A model generated the notes under the pieces. It saw only the letters and a program-made list of their open reading frames with translations. It had not been told where the DNA came from and made no database searches. DNA of 38,167 bases. It comes from a bacterium. GTDB taxonomy: Bacteria; Patescibacteriota; Microgenomatia; Levybacterales; UBA12049. Each line of letters opens with the position of its first letter. Within the stretch, counting starts at the first letter, position 1. The stretch is taken from the NCBI GenBank assembly GCA_021791545.1, contig JAJYWL010000009.1, forward strand, positions 1 to 38,167, read 5' to 3'. A program made the translations under genes and the position numbers. Positions 7,063 through 15,920 of this stretch are shown piece by piece.

Positions 7063-7197
7063 AATAAGGGACAATCTTATAGATTTAAGTGGTGCTTCTT
7101 AACTTGCACAACTGGCACTTAAGTCTTTCCTGCGAGGACGGATTATAGAAATATTTTCCGTAAACTCTTTAAGGAGGTGATTGTCCTTTATTTTTGT
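7063..7197 (+). ncRNA. candidate structured RNA (3' UTR element or small RNA), family unknown
   Basis: The region between the stress gene and the IMPDH/GMPR gene folds on paper into a closed multi-arm structure. The outer stem pairs GGACAATC (7069-7076) with GATTGTCC (7179-7186); outside it the flanks 7063-7068 and 7187-7192 can also pair except at one position. Arm 1 pairs GATTTAAGTG (7082-7091) with CACTTAAGTC (7116-7125) and encloses a GTGC/GCAC hairpin. Arm 2 is a small TCCT-GCG-AGGA hairpin. Arm 3 pairs ACGGA (7138-7142) with TCCGT (7157-7161) and is capped by ATA-GAAA-TAT. A T-rich tract follows the outer stem on the plus strand, as after a terminator. I do not recognise it as SRP RNA, tmRNA, RNase P or a named riboswitch. 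Confidence 0.45.
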
Positions 7198-8249
7198 TGA
7201 GAAAGAGAACTTAGCCAGGGGATTGATTCGGATTGTGTAGAACTTGATACAAGGTTGAAAATTGCTTTCTTTTGGAAGTCTTCTATTGATTGTGCTCCGG
7301 CATAAGTCATTGCACTTCTAAGGCCACCCATTAATTCATATACCACTTTTTCTACAGGACCTTTGGCAGGAACTCTTATAGAAACACCTTCGGCAGTTCT
7401 AAATTCTCCTGTCTCTACGCCGTTATCTTTCATATATTCGGCGGAAGCTTGGCCTCTTGCTATCTTATATCCGTTCACCACACGTCCTGGAGCTTCGTCT
7501 GTTCCTGCAAATAATGAACCTATCATTACCAAATTTGCTCCTGCCGCAATGGCTTTTGCAAAATCGGCTGGTTTTTTGACTCCGCCGTCGGCAATTACAT
7601 CTATTCCTGACGAGGTTGTCTCAAATACGGCAGAGAGTTGAGGAAAGCCGTTTCCCGCAACAAGTCTTGTGATACAAAGACCTCCCGGACCGACACCTAC
7701 TCTTGCAAAATCTATACCAGCCTTTTTGTATTCCTTTGCCTGTTCATATGTAACTATGTTTCCTGCTATAACAAAAACCTTAAGTTCTTTCTTTATTTTA
7801 GTAGCAAGTTCCTTGACTCTTTGCATTCCTCCGTTTGCAACATCAACTAGGATAACTTTTGCACCGGCATCTATGAGTTCTTTTGCTTCTTCAAAACCGT
7901 TTTTTAATCCTACGGCATATACGCAGGCAATATTCTCCTGGGTGAATTTTTTGCAAAGTTTTTTTCTATCCTCAAGATCTCCTCTAGGTAAGATGCCTAT
8001 AGCTCCCAATTGGAATAATTTTCTTATCATATCTTCTCCACAAATAGTATCCATTGGGGCTGCAATTATCGGCTTTTCCAATAGATATGGCCCTAATTTG
8101 ACTCTCGTATCAACGGCGCTTCTTGATAATGCTTTTGAACTTTGGGGAACTAAAAGAACATCATCATAGGTTAGTGAGGTAGGGTTTACCGAGCCGACAT
8201 CCGGCCAAGAAGTTGTTTTCCCGAGATACTTATAGAAGGTTTTAGACAT
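7188..8249 (-). CDS. IMP dehydrogenase/GMP reductase-family protein lacking CBS domains
   Basis: A 353-residue TIM-barrel oxidoreductase of purine nucleotide metabolism. The catalytic cysteine is C192 in GPGGLCITR, followed by [12 protein letters not shown]. The phosphate-binding segments VIADGG (about 219) and MIGSLFAGT (about 242) are present. There is no CBS pair after the first 100 residues, which makes it shorter than typical GuaB (about 490 aa). DVANG, AGNIVT and PQLSAV are closer to GMP reductase, whereas [20 protein letters not shown] is closer to IMP dehydrogenase, so the reaction direction cannot be fixed by eye. It starts at ATG 8249; no Shine-Dalgarno is seen, and the leader contains a terminator-like hairpin. 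The stop codon sits inside the flanking pairing of the structured RNA. Confidence 0.85.
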   Translation of the reverse strand: MSKTFYKYLGKTTSWPDVGSVNPTSLTYDDVLLVPQSSKALSRSAVDTRVKLGPYLLEKPIIAAPMDTICGEDMIRKLFQLGAIGILPRGDLEDRKKLCKKFTQENIACVYAVGLKNGFEEAKELIDAGAKVILVDVANGGMQRVKELATKIKKELKVFVIAGNIVTYEQAKEYKKAGIDFARVGVGPGGLCITRLVAGNGFPQLSAVFETTSSGIDVIADGGVKKPADFAKAIAAGANLVMIGSLFAGTDEAPGRVVNGYKIARGQASAEYMKDNGVETGEFRTAEGVSIRVPAKGPVEKVVYELMGGLRSAMTYAGAQSIEDFQKKAIFNLVSSSTQSESIPWLSSLSQQK

Positions 8250-8257
8250 TAAACCAA

Positions 8258-8280
8258 TAAAAATTCCGCTTTGGGCGGAA
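8258..8280 (-). promoter_or_regulatory. terminator-like hairpin (possible attenuator) in the IMPDH/GMPR leader
   Basis: On the minus strand TTCCGC (8275-8280) pairs with GCGGAA (8264-8269) over a five-base loop and is followed directly by TTTTTATT. It lies inside the predicted transcript, between the -10 box and the ATG at 8249, so it may regulate read-through into the gene. Confidence 0.55.
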
Positions 8281-8296
8281 ATTGTTTCCCTTAAAG

Positions 8297-8325
8297 ATAC
8301 TAATCCATCGGATTTTCTTTGTCAA
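8297..8325 (-). promoter_or_regulatory. promoter of the IMPDH/GMPR-family gene
   Basis: On the minus strand: consensus TTGACA (8320-8325), 17 nt, TAGTAT (8297-8302). It is divergent from and back-to-back with the uvrA promoter. Confidence 0.75.
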
Positions 8326-8330
8326 TACAC

Positions 8331-8359
8331 TTGCCTGAATAAAAAAATAGGACTATAAT
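8331..8359 (+). promoter_or_regulatory. promoter of uvrA
   Basis: TTGCCT (8331-8336), 17 nt, TATAAT (8354-8359). The start would be near 8366, giving a leader of about 23 nt before the ATG at 8389. Confidence 0.7.
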
Positions 8360-8388
8360 ATTTGGTCAATAAAAACAACCAGATTATT

Positions 8389-11271
8389 ATGGATAAAATA
8401 ACAGTAAAAGGGGCACGAGAAAATAATCTTAAAGATATAGATGTAGAAATACCAAAAAATAAACTGGTAGTTTTAACAGGTATTTCCGGTAGTGGAAAAT
8501 CATCTCTTGCTTTCGATACGATTTATGCCGAAGGACAAAGAAGATACGTTGAAAGCCTATCCTCATACGCAAGACAGTTCTTGGGTGTAATGAAAAAACC
8601 CGATATAGATTTAATAGAAGGTCTTTCTCCCGCAATATCAATAGATCAGAAATCAACTTCGCATAATCCAAGGTCTACAGTGGGTACGGTAACCGAAATT
8701 TATGATTATTTAAGACTTTTGTTTGCAAGAATAGGACATCCTCATTGTCCAAACTGCGGAAGAGAAATAACCCATTTATCAAAAGAACAGATAGTCAATT
8801 CCATATACTCGCTTTTAGATACCAATCCCAGGATAAAAATGCTTATTCTGGCCCCTATTGTTAAAGGAAGAAAAGGTGAATATGTGGAGCTTTTTCAGGA
8901 TCTAAGAAAAAGAGGATATAAAAGAGCAAGAATTGATAAGCAAGTTTATTCCCTTGATGAGGATTTCATTCTTATTAAAACAAATAAACACACAATAGAA
9001 GCTGTTATAGACCAGGTCGTGTTTACAAAAGATACGGATAGGGGAAGGATAGCAACGGATGTCGAACAAGGACTTAAACTCGGAGACGGTGAAATAATAA
9101 TAGCCGAAATAAAAGATCCGGGATTCGATATTCCCGAAAAACCAAAGAAAATGGAAGATACCCTTTTTTCCGAAAAATTTGCCTGTCCTATCGATAATAT
9201 TTTTCTTCCGGAACTTGAACCGAGAATCTTTTCCTTTAATACACCCCACGGTGCATGTCCGGAATGCGACGGGTTGGGAACTATTCTTACGGTAGATAGA
9301 GACTTGGTATTTAACGACAACCTTACAATAAACGAAGGCGGGATAATGCCGTTCTCCAACCAATTGTCACACGATACCTGGTTCTCAAGAACTTTCAAGA
9401 CTTTCTGTGAAGAAAACGGAATTTCCCTGACCAAAAGATTCGGAGAGATATCGGACGAACAGAAAGAACTTATTCTTATGGGAACAGGAGAGAAAGAATA
9501 CTACGTTGAAGGAGAAAATAGGTGGGGAAGAGAAACCGCAATAAATGAACCGTTTAAAGGCATACTCCATGAACTAAAGGAAAGATATCAATCGACAGAA
9601 TCCGTATTTCTTAAATCTCAAATAGAAAGATATATGAGATATGAGTCTTGCCCCGTCTGTAAGGGCTCCAGACTTAAAAAAGAAGCATTATCGATAACTG
9701 TTGACGACAAATCAATCGTAGATGTATCGGATATGTCTGTTCATGATTCTTATCAGTTCTTCGATTCATTAAAGAATAAGATTTCCGACAGGGAAAACGA
9801 AATTGGAAAGATCATATTGAAAGAAATTAAGCAAAGGCTTTCTTTTCTTTTGGACGTCGGTCTTGATTACCTTACTCTCTCAAGAGGCGCAAATACCCTG
9901 GCGGGAGGAGAAGCACAGAGAATAAGACTAGCTTCCCAGATAGGGTCGGGTCTTACGGGAGTTCTATATGTACTTGACGAACCCTCGATAGGACTTCATC
10001 AAAGAGATAATCAAAAACTCATAGATACTCTCAAGAAGCTAAGGGATTTGGGAAATACCGTTTTGGTCGTAGAACACGATGAAGAAACCATGGAGCAATC
10101 CGACTATATAATTGACTTTGGTCCTGGAGCAGGCGAGCAAGGGGGAAACATAATAGCAAAAGGAACGATAGGAGAAATAAAAGAAAATCCAAATTCTTTA
10201 ACGGGAGAATATCTTTCGTTAAGAAAAAAGATAAAAGTATTGAATACAAATAAACAACTACTCCAAAATAATAAAGCTATTTCATTAATAGGAGCTTCCG
10301 AGCATAATCTTAAAAACGTAGACGTCGATTTCCCTCTTAATAAGTTAGTTGTCGTAACCGGAGTTTCGGGAAGCGGCAAATCTACTTTAGTAAACGATAT
10401 TTTATACCATGCCTTAATGGCAAAAAGTAACCCCTTTCACAAAGAAAAACCGGGTAGATTCAAGACACTTTCGGGATACGAAAACATTAAGAATATATAT
10501 ATGATTGATCAATCACCAATAGGAAGAACGCCAAGAAGTAATCCCGCAACCTATACGGGTTCCTTCAACTACATAAGGGAGATGTTCGCAAAGACTAAAG
10601 ACGCAAGACTTAAGGGCTATGGACCCGGAAGATTTTCATTCAATGTAAAAGGAGGAAGATGCGAAGCATGTGAGGGAGAAGGAAGAATCAAAATTGAAAT
10701 GCAGTTCCTACCCGATGTCTATGTTACCTGCGAGGTCTGCAATGGTAAACAATACAATAGAGAAGCTTTAGAGGTTACATTAAATGGAAAAAATATTGCA
10801 GAAGTTTTAGCAATGAGTGTTTCTGAAGCTCTAACATTTTTTGCAAATGTGCCAAGTCTTGCTCATAAGCTACAGACATTAAATGATGTTGGGTTATCAT
10901 ATATTAAGTTGGGACAGCCGGCTCCAACATTGTCGGGAGGAGAAGCACAGAGAGTAAAGCTTGCATCCGAACTATCGAAAAGAGGTTCTAATGCTTTGTA
11001 TCTTCTCGATGAGCCTACGACGGGTCTTCATTTCGCAGACTTGGAGAAACTGTTATATGTCCTTCGAAGACTTGTTGATCAGGGTAATACCGTAATAGTA
11101 ATAGAACATAACCTTGATGTCATAAAAAATGCCGATTATATAATTGATCTTGGACCGGAAGGCGGGGAAAAAGGCGGAGAAATCGTTGTTAAGGGTACTC
11201 CCGAAGAAGTAGCTGCAAACAAAAGATCTTATACCGGCCAATTCCTAAGTAAGCACTTGTTTACAAAATAA
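8389..11271 (+). CDS. uvrA: UvrABC excinuclease subunit A
   Basis: A 960-residue DNA-damage recognition ATPase of nucleotide excision repair. It has two ABC ATPase modules: Walker [10 protein letters not shown] at 31-39 and GVSGSGKST at about 658, signature motifs LAGGEAQR (about 503) and LSGGEAQR (about 849), each followed by an LDEP Walker B. Zinc module 2 is intact (C758, C761, C781, C784). Zinc module 1 has C266, C290 and C293, but the expected fourth cysteine is D269 (FACPID instead of CPxC). I chose ATG 8389 because family proteins start MDKI-xVKGAREN; the frame is also open to a TTG nine codons earlier, next to the -10 box. The transglutaminase-like gene begins 24 bp downstream and uvrC follows it. 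Confidence 0.98.
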   Translation: MDKITVKGARENNLKDIDVEIPKNKLVVLTGISGSGKSSLAFDTIYAEGQRRYVESLSSYARQFLGVMKKPDIDLIEGLSPAISIDQKSTSHNPRSTVGTVTEIYDYLRLLFARIGHPHCPNCGREITHLSKEQIVNSIYSLLDTNPRIKMLILAPIVKGRKGEYVELFQDLRKRGYKRARIDKQVYSLDEDFILIKTNKHTIEAVIDQVVFTKDTDRGRIATDVEQGLKLGDGEIIIAEIKDPGFDIPEKPKKMEDTLFSEKFACPIDNIFLPELEPRIFSFNTPHGACPECDGLGTILTVDRDLVFNDNLTINEGGIMPFSNQLSHDTWFSRTFKTFCEENGISLTKRFGEISDEQKELILMGTGEKEYYVEGENRWGRETAINEPFKGILHELKERYQSTESVFLKSQIERYMRYESCPVCKGSRLKKEALSITVDDKSIVDVSDMSVHDSYQFFDSLKNKISDRENEIGKIILKEIKQRLSFLLDVGLDYLTLSRGANTLAGGEAQRIRLASQIGSGLTGVLYVLDEPSIGLHQRDNQKLIDTLKKLRDLGNTVLVVEHDEETMEQSDYIIDFGPGAGEQGGNIIAKGTIGEIKENPNSLTGEYLSLRKKIKVLNTNKQLLQNNKAISLIGASEHNLKNVDVDFPLNKLVVVTGVSGSGKSTLVNDILYHALMAKSNPFHKEKPGRFKTLSGYENIKNIYMIDQSPIGRTPRSNPATYTGSFNYIREMFAKTKDARLKGYGPGRFSFNVKGGRCEACEGEGRIKIEMQFLPDVYVTCEVCNGKQYNREALEVTLNGKNIAEVLAMSVSEALTFFANVPSLAHKLQTLNDVGLSYIKLGQPAPTLSGGEAQRVKLASELSKRGSNALYLLDEPTTGLHFADLEKLLYVLRRLVDQGNTVIVIEHNLDVIKNADYIIDLGPEGGEKGGEIVVKGTPEEVAANKRSYTGQFLSKHLFTK

Positions 11272-11295
11272 ACTCTTTCATCAATAATAGATTTA

Positions 11296-13176
11296 ATGAA
11301 AAGGCTTTTATCCTTTTTTTTAGTTTTATTCCTGTTCCTCTCTTTAGTAAAAACAACATTCGCAGCAGATAACTTTTCCACAAACTATAACGTGAATTAC
11401 ACGGTCTCTTCGAATGCGAATACCCATGTAGATATAAACGTTGTGATGACTAATCTATCCGATCAGTATTATGCTGCTTCGTATAAGATCCTGCTTGGCT
11501 TTACAAACATTAAAAATGCCAGAGCTTCAGATTCAAATGGACAAATAATCCCAAGAGTGGAACAGACAGGAAAGGGAAGCAGCATTGAGCTTGCTTTTAA
11601 TAAACCTACTTTGGGAATCGGAAACAAGAGTACTTTCACATTTTCTTTTGACACTGGCGAGGTTGCTCAGAATATAGGGGATATTTGGGAAATAAATATT
11701 CCTGGTATTGCCGCACAGAATGATTTCTCACAGTTCAACGTCAATGTATTTTATCCCTCGTATTTAGGACAACCCAGTTTTATAAAGCCCGACGTAGGAA
11801 AGGCATATCTCCAGCCCGGTAAATTAAGCTTTAGTAAAGATCAACTAGGCTCGTCAGGAATATCTATATCTTTCGGAAATTATCAGGTCTATAAGTTGGG
11901 TCTTGTATATCATCTGGAAAATACAAATCTATTTCCGATAACAACTGATATTGCGCTTCCGCCAAGTACAAATTATCAGGACATAGAAGTTGAAGATATT
12001 AATCCGAAACCTATAAATATTACAACGGATAATGACGGTAATTGGCTTGCGAGATACTATCTAAACCCTTCCCAAAAGATTGATGTAAATGTTACCGAAA
12101 AGGCAAAAGTCTTCTATTCACCAAAAGAAGAAGTTTTAGACAAAAATCAAATAAATGAATATCTAAAACCCAAACCCTATTGGGAAGTGAACAATAGCGA
12201 AATTCAGAAGGAAGCTAAATATCTAAAAACACCGAGCGAAATATACAACTATGTTGTAGGAAAGTTAAATTATGATTTTCTGAGGGTAACCCAGAAAGAC
12301 CCAAGACTTGGTGCAGCGAAAACCCTGCAGAATCCGGATTCTGCAGTCTGTCTTGAATTCACGGACCTTTTTGTAGCCTTGGCAAGAGCTGCCGGTATAC
12401 CTGCCAGAGAAGTAGACGGTTATGGATACACAAAAAACTCTAAAGAAAGGCCTTTGTCTTTGGTAGAGGATATTCTTCACGCTTGGCCTGAATATTATGA
12501 TTCGGCCAAGAGAACATGGGTTATGGTCGATCCGACATGGGGAAACACAACCGGTGGAGTAGATTACTTTAACGTGCTTGATTTTGACCATATAGCATTT
12601 GTTATTAAAGGGTATAACAGCAGTTACCCTGTTCCCGCAGGGGGATATAAGCTTGCATCGAATAAAAATTCCAAAGACGTGACTGTTGAGCTAAGTGGTG
12701 ATTTTGGATTACCTCAAACAAAGGTAGAAACAGAAGGAATATTTCCAGCCAATGTCTTTCCGGGATTTCCCGTATCGGGAACGATAAGAGTGAAAAACAC
12801 CGGAAAGTTCGTTTCAACAGGGCAAAAAATAACTCTTTCTACAAACATTTTAAAACCGGGCACACAGACTTTAAATGTCGGAACAATTCCTCCCTTTGGT
12901 TACGTAGATGTTCCTGTCAATTTTGATAAGACTCCTATTTTGACAAATGCGGTTGATCAGATTAAAATTACAGACGAAAAGAATACTTATATATATTCAA
13001 TGAAGATTTCTCCATTTTTCTTTAATAAATGGATAGTTTTGGGAGTAATTTCAGTTGTCAGTTTCATCATCATTATACTTATCATTGCCATCGGATCCAG
13101 GAGTTTATCTCTTCTTAAACGAAAACAAAGAAGTGATTTACGTTGGGAAAGCCAAGAACCTCCGCAAAAGAGTTAG
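11296..13176 (+). CDS. membrane-anchored transglutaminase-like protein
   Basis: A 626-residue protein with a Sec signal peptide (about 1-23, cut near TFAADN). A long beta-rich extracellular region (about 25-300) is followed by a transglutaminase-like domain with the full papain-type triad: C352 in SAVCLEFTDLF, H395 in LHAWPEYY and D412 in VDPTWG. After it comes an immunoglobulin-like beta domain (about 465-570), a membrane helix (about 577-599) and a short basic cytoplasmic tail. It should act at the cell surface, cross-linking or cutting peptides; the substrate is unknown. It starts at ATG 11296, 24 bp after uvrA, with no Shine-Dalgarno. The last 120 bp, coding the membrane helix and tail, also code the start of UvrC in another frame. 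Confidence 0.88.
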   Translation: MKRLLSFFLVLFLFLSLVKTTFAADNFSTNYNVNYTVSSNANTHVDINVVMTNLSDQYYAASYKILLGFTNIKNARASDSNGQIIPRVEQTGKGSSIELAFNKPTLGIGNKSTFTFSFDTGEVAQNIGDIWEINIPGIAAQNDFSQFNVNVFYPSYLGQPSFIKPDVGKAYLQPGKLSFSKDQLGSSGISISFGNYQVYKLGLVYHLENTNLFPITTDIALPPSTNYQDIEVEDINPKPINITTDNDGNWLARYYLNPSQKIDVNVTEKAKVFYSPKEEVLDKNQINEYLKPKPYWEVNNSEIQKEAKYLKTPSEIYNYVVGKLNYDFLRVTQKDPRLGAAKTLQNPDSAVCLEFTDLFVALARAAGIPAREVDGYGYTKNSKERPLSLVEDILHAWPEYYDSAKRTWVMVDPTWGNTTGGVDYFNVLDFDHIAFVIKGYNSSYPVPAGGYKLASNKNSKDVTVELSGDFGLPQTKVETEGIFPANVFPGFPVSGTIRVKNTGKFVSTGQKITLSTNILKPGTQTLNVGTIPPFGYVDVPVNFDKTPILTNAVDQIKITDEKNTYIYSMKISPFFFNKWIVLGVISVVSFIIIILIIAIGSRSLSLLKRKQRSDLRWESQEPPQKS

Positions 13177-14320
13177 CTCCTATTTCACTAAATCCGACCT
13201 TGGAGAAAAAACAAGAATGCTTGTTTCCCAGATTCGAGATGTTAGGACTGTGGTCGTACAATCTGAAATTGAATCATTTTTACTGGAAGAGAGACTAATC
13301 AAGAAGTATAAGCCTAAATACAACATTAAACTTACAGACGGCAAAGCATATCCTCTGATAAGAATTACTGTAAAAGACGAGTATCCTAAAGTTTTACTTG
13401 CAAGAAAAGAAGATGATCCTAAATCATTATACTTTGGTCCATATACGAGCTCAGGATCTCTTAAAATGGTGCTAAAACTAATAAGAAAGATTATCCCATA
13501 TCAGTCTACGCTGAATCATCCTAAAGGCTTGTGCTTGTATTATCACCTCGGACTTTGTCCCTGTCCCTCTACTCTAACAGGCAGAGAATACAGAAAAAAC
13601 ATAAAAAGCCTAATCAATTTCCTAAACGGTGATACAAAAAAAGTAATTAGGGACTTTGAAAACGAAAGGGAAATATCAAGTAAAGAAGAAAACTTTGAAC
13701 AAGCCTCAATGATCCAGAAAAGAATTGAGGCAATTAAACTGATTACCAGCCCTTTCTATAAACCCTTCGAGTATGAATCTAATCCTAATTTAAGAGATGA
13801 CGTATTACAAATGGAGCTTTCCGAACTAAAAAATATATTAAACTCCAATAATGTTCCCGTATCAAATCTTGGCAGAATAGAATGCTACGATATCTCCAAC
13901 ATTCAGGGGAAAAATGCTACCGCTTCAATGGTTGTATTAACAAACGGCGAGAGAGATACGTCTCAATACAGAAGATTCAAGATAAGGATGGAATATAAGG
14001 GAGGAAAACCTAACGATTTCGCAATGATGCAGGAAGTACTCACGAGAAGACTAAAACACGATGAATGGGAAAAACCAGGATTAATTGTAGTAGACGGTGG
14101 AAAAGGTCAGGTTTCGGCTGCTACAGAAGTCATTGAGGAAAATATTCCGTTAATAGGTTTAGCAAAAAGAGAAGAAACTATAATTACAAGAGATTTACAA
14201 GAAATAAAGCTTCCTAAAGATTCCAAAGCGCTACAGCTTATCATGAAAATAAGAGATGAAGCACACAGATTTGCAATTACTTATCACAGAAAACTTCGAT
14301 CAAAAAGTTTCCTTCCCTAA
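13055..14320 (+). CDS. uvrC: UvrABC excinuclease subunit C, short form
   Basis: The product is 421 residues and makes the two incisions in nucleotide excision repair. The N-terminal GIY-YIG nuclease is clear (LPSDPGVYLF, VIYVGKAKNLRKRVSSYF), followed by the UVR motif (NFEQASMIQKRIEAI, about 220) and the RNase H-like C-terminal nuclease (IECYDISNIQG, VVDGGKGQ, DEAHRFAITYHRKLRSK). It then stops; the usual 150-200 residues with the tandem helix-hairpin-helix are missing, and the next gene's stop codon starts at the next base, so there is no room for them. No ATG fits the start: TTG 13055 (or TTG 13085) after an in-frame TAA at 13046 is the only option, giving a 122-bp overlap with the transglutaminase gene. 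The start is uncertain; the identity is not. Confidence 0.93.
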   Translation: MSVSSSLYLSLPSDPGVYLFLNENKEVIYVGKAKNLRKRVSSYFTKSDLGEKTRMLVSQIRDVRTVVVQSEIESFLLEERLIKKYKPKYNIKLTDGKAYPLIRITVKDEYPKVLLARKEDDPKSLYFGPYTSSGSLKMVLKLIRKIIPYQSTLNHPKGLCLYYHLGLCPCPSTLTGREYRKNIKSLINFLNGDTKKVIRDFENEREISSKEENFEQASMIQKRIEAIKLITSPFYKPFEYESNPNLRDDVLQMELSELKNILNSNNVPVSNLGRIECYDISNIQGKNATASMVVLTNGERDTSQYRRFKIRMEYKGGKPNDFAMMQEVLTRRLKHDEWEKPGLIVVDGGKGQVSAATEVIEENIPLIGLAKREETIITRDLQEIKLPKDSKALQLIMKIRDEAHRFAITYHRKLRSKSFLP

Positions 14321-15679
14321 CTATTTTCTTGTGACGTTATACCTATAGGGGAACATTACGAATGTTGCAGGTGGATCGTCCAAGAGATACTTCTGGAAAT
14401 CTGAATAAATCTTAGTTCTCTCTGCAAGATTCATTGTTTGTCTTCCGTCTTCCAGCAATTTATCTATTCTTAAATTCTTGTACTTGGTAATATTGCTTTC
14501 CTGATCGGAATGCCATAGGACATATTGATCCGGATCTTTAGGGACATTAAACTCCCCCAAGAATACCTGAAAATTTGAGGGAAGAGAATTTACCACCTTA
14601 ATATCCGCTTTCACCCCTATCTTTTCCCAGCTGTCCCTGATAATTTTAGCCAAATCTTTATATTCGGGAAGTGTCTGTATTGTCAATACAAGTTTTCCGC
14701 TATCTGATGCTGAAGAAAGATTCATGAGGGATTTTGCATGTTCAATGTCCTGGGAGTAGGTAGATAAGCTGCCGGAGTTTACCCAGGAGTTTGGAGGAAA
14801 GGGACCATAATTTCTTTTACCCTCGTTGAAATTGTCAGGAATCGCATAGGATAATGCTTCTCTTAATCTTTTATCGGAGAGGTTTTTGTCCTGGGTATTA
14901 TAGAAGATGGTGGTAAGCGTATCGTAGTTAACCTGTTTATTAACTATTGTGTTGGGAAATGATTTAAAGCTCATGTTCTTATAATCAAGGTTAGAAAGAT
15001 TTTCCGCTTCGGTAATCTCTCCTAAGACAAAAGCATTCTTTAAAGAGTCTTCAGTGGGATAGAATTGGTAAGAAAGTTCCTTATTAAGATCCTTGGTCGA
15101 AAGAAGGTTTATTGATTGAACAAAATTTCCATTTATATTAATAGATTGAACTTTATAATTTCCAAGCCCTATATATCCTTTTTTGAAAATAGGGTGGGAA
15201 ACAGTAACAAGAAAAGGTGAATAGCTGTATTTAAGCTTAAAAATTATTGTTGAATCGTCTGGTCTTTCTGTAATTACATCCGAAAAATTGTATTGAATTT
15301 GGCTTGAAGTAAGTCTTGTACCATCGGTAAACCTAAGATTGTTATTCAAATGAAAAATATATGTCTTTCCGTTATTTTTTACTTCCCATTTAGTAGCTAC
15401 ATCCGGTTTTGGTTCACCTTTATCATCAATATATGTTAAACCTCTTGAGATTTGGCCCAATATACTCTCGGGTAAATTGTCAGAAGTATATGCTCCAACC
15501 ATCCCTATTGTTTTCTGCTGACTAAAAGGAAGAAGAGGAATAAACATGTTTAGACCGAAGCGGATTATGAAAAAAGCAAGAAGTCCCAAAACCATTGAAA
15601 GTAATATTGTCTTCCCCCACTTCTTGATGTAGGCCTTAATAAGCCAGAGTATGAGACGTCTTCTCTTTAAAAAAATCAT
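14321..15679 (-). CDS. membrane-anchored family 5 solute-binding protein (oligopeptide-type)
   Basis: A 452-residue protein with a basic N-terminus and one membrane anchor (about 25-50, LLSMVLGLLAFFIIRFGL) and no lipobox cysteine. The extracellular part matches SBP family 5: LPESILGQISRGLTYID, WEVKNNGKTYIFHLNNNLRFTDG-type opening blocks and DKRLREALSYAIP in the middle. It lacks the ABC permease and ATPase genes that normally accompany such proteins, so it may serve another transporter or have a surface role. Its ATG is 13 bp after the stop of secG on the same strand, so the three genes PF04020, secG and this one form a likely operon. The stop codon directly abuts that of uvrC. Confidence 0.85.
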   Translation of the reverse strand: MIFLKRRRLILWLIKAYIKKWGKTILLSMVLGLLAFFIIRFGLNMFIPLLPFSQQKTIGMVGAYTSDNLPESILGQISRGLTYIDDKGEPKPDVATKWEVKNNGKTYIFHLNNNLRFTDGTRLTSSQIQYNFSDVITERPDDSTIIFKLKYSYSPFLVTVSHPIFKKGYIGLGNYKVQSININGNFVQSINLLSTKDLNKELSYQFYPTEDSLKNAFVLGEITEAENLSNLDYKNMSFKSFPNTIVNKQVNYDTLTTIFYNTQDKNLSDKRLREALSYAIPDNFNEGKRNYGPFPPNSWVNSGSLSTYSQDIEHAKSLMNLSSASDSGKLVLTIQTLPEYKDLAKIIRDSWEKIGVKADIKVVNSLPSNFQVFLGEFNVPKDPDQYVLWHSDQESNITKYKNLRIDKLLEDGRQTMNLAERTKIYSDFQKYLLDDPPATFVMFPYRYNVTRK

Positions 15680-15692
15680 AGTTTTATGCTAT

Positions 15693-15908
15693 TTATCTGG
15701 GGATAAGAAGTACTAAAGAAATGATGCCGAACAAGGCTGCTAATACAACAGTTGCCCACATAAGCATCTTCTCGATACTTCTTTTACTTCTATAGAATTC
15801 TCCGCTGCCACCAAATGAACCGGAAAGACCGCTCCCTTGCATTTGAAGTAAAATCGCGCCGATTAGAAGAATTGCCACTACTACCTCTAGGATGTTAAGA
15901 AATATCAT
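15693..15908 (-). CDS. secG: protein translocase subunit SecG
   Basis: A 71-residue protein with two membrane helices (about 3-22 and 48-69) joined by a Gly/Ser-rich loop. The family hallmark is present: LLQMQGSGLSGSFGGSGEFYRSKRSIEKML. SecG helps SecYE/SecA drive protein export. It is 12 bp downstream of the PF04020 gene and 13 bp upstream of the solute-binding protein gene, all on the minus strand. No Shine-Dalgarno is obvious before the ATG. The length and motif match the family closely. Confidence 0.93.
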   Translation of the reverse strand: MIFLNILEVVVAILLIGAILLQMQGSGLSGSFGGSGEFYRSKRSIEKMLMWATVVLAALFGIISLVLLIPR

Positions 15909-15920
15909 ATGAAGATTATA

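Noticed and set aside
7142-7147. TATAAT on the minus strand within the candidate RNA
   Set aside because: No -35 at the right distance and no gene that it would serve; it is part of the AT-rich arm of the fold.
7639-8169. Long plus-strand frames inside the IMPDH/GMPR gene
   Set aside because: These are antisense shadows of a conserved enzyme, with no start signals of their own.
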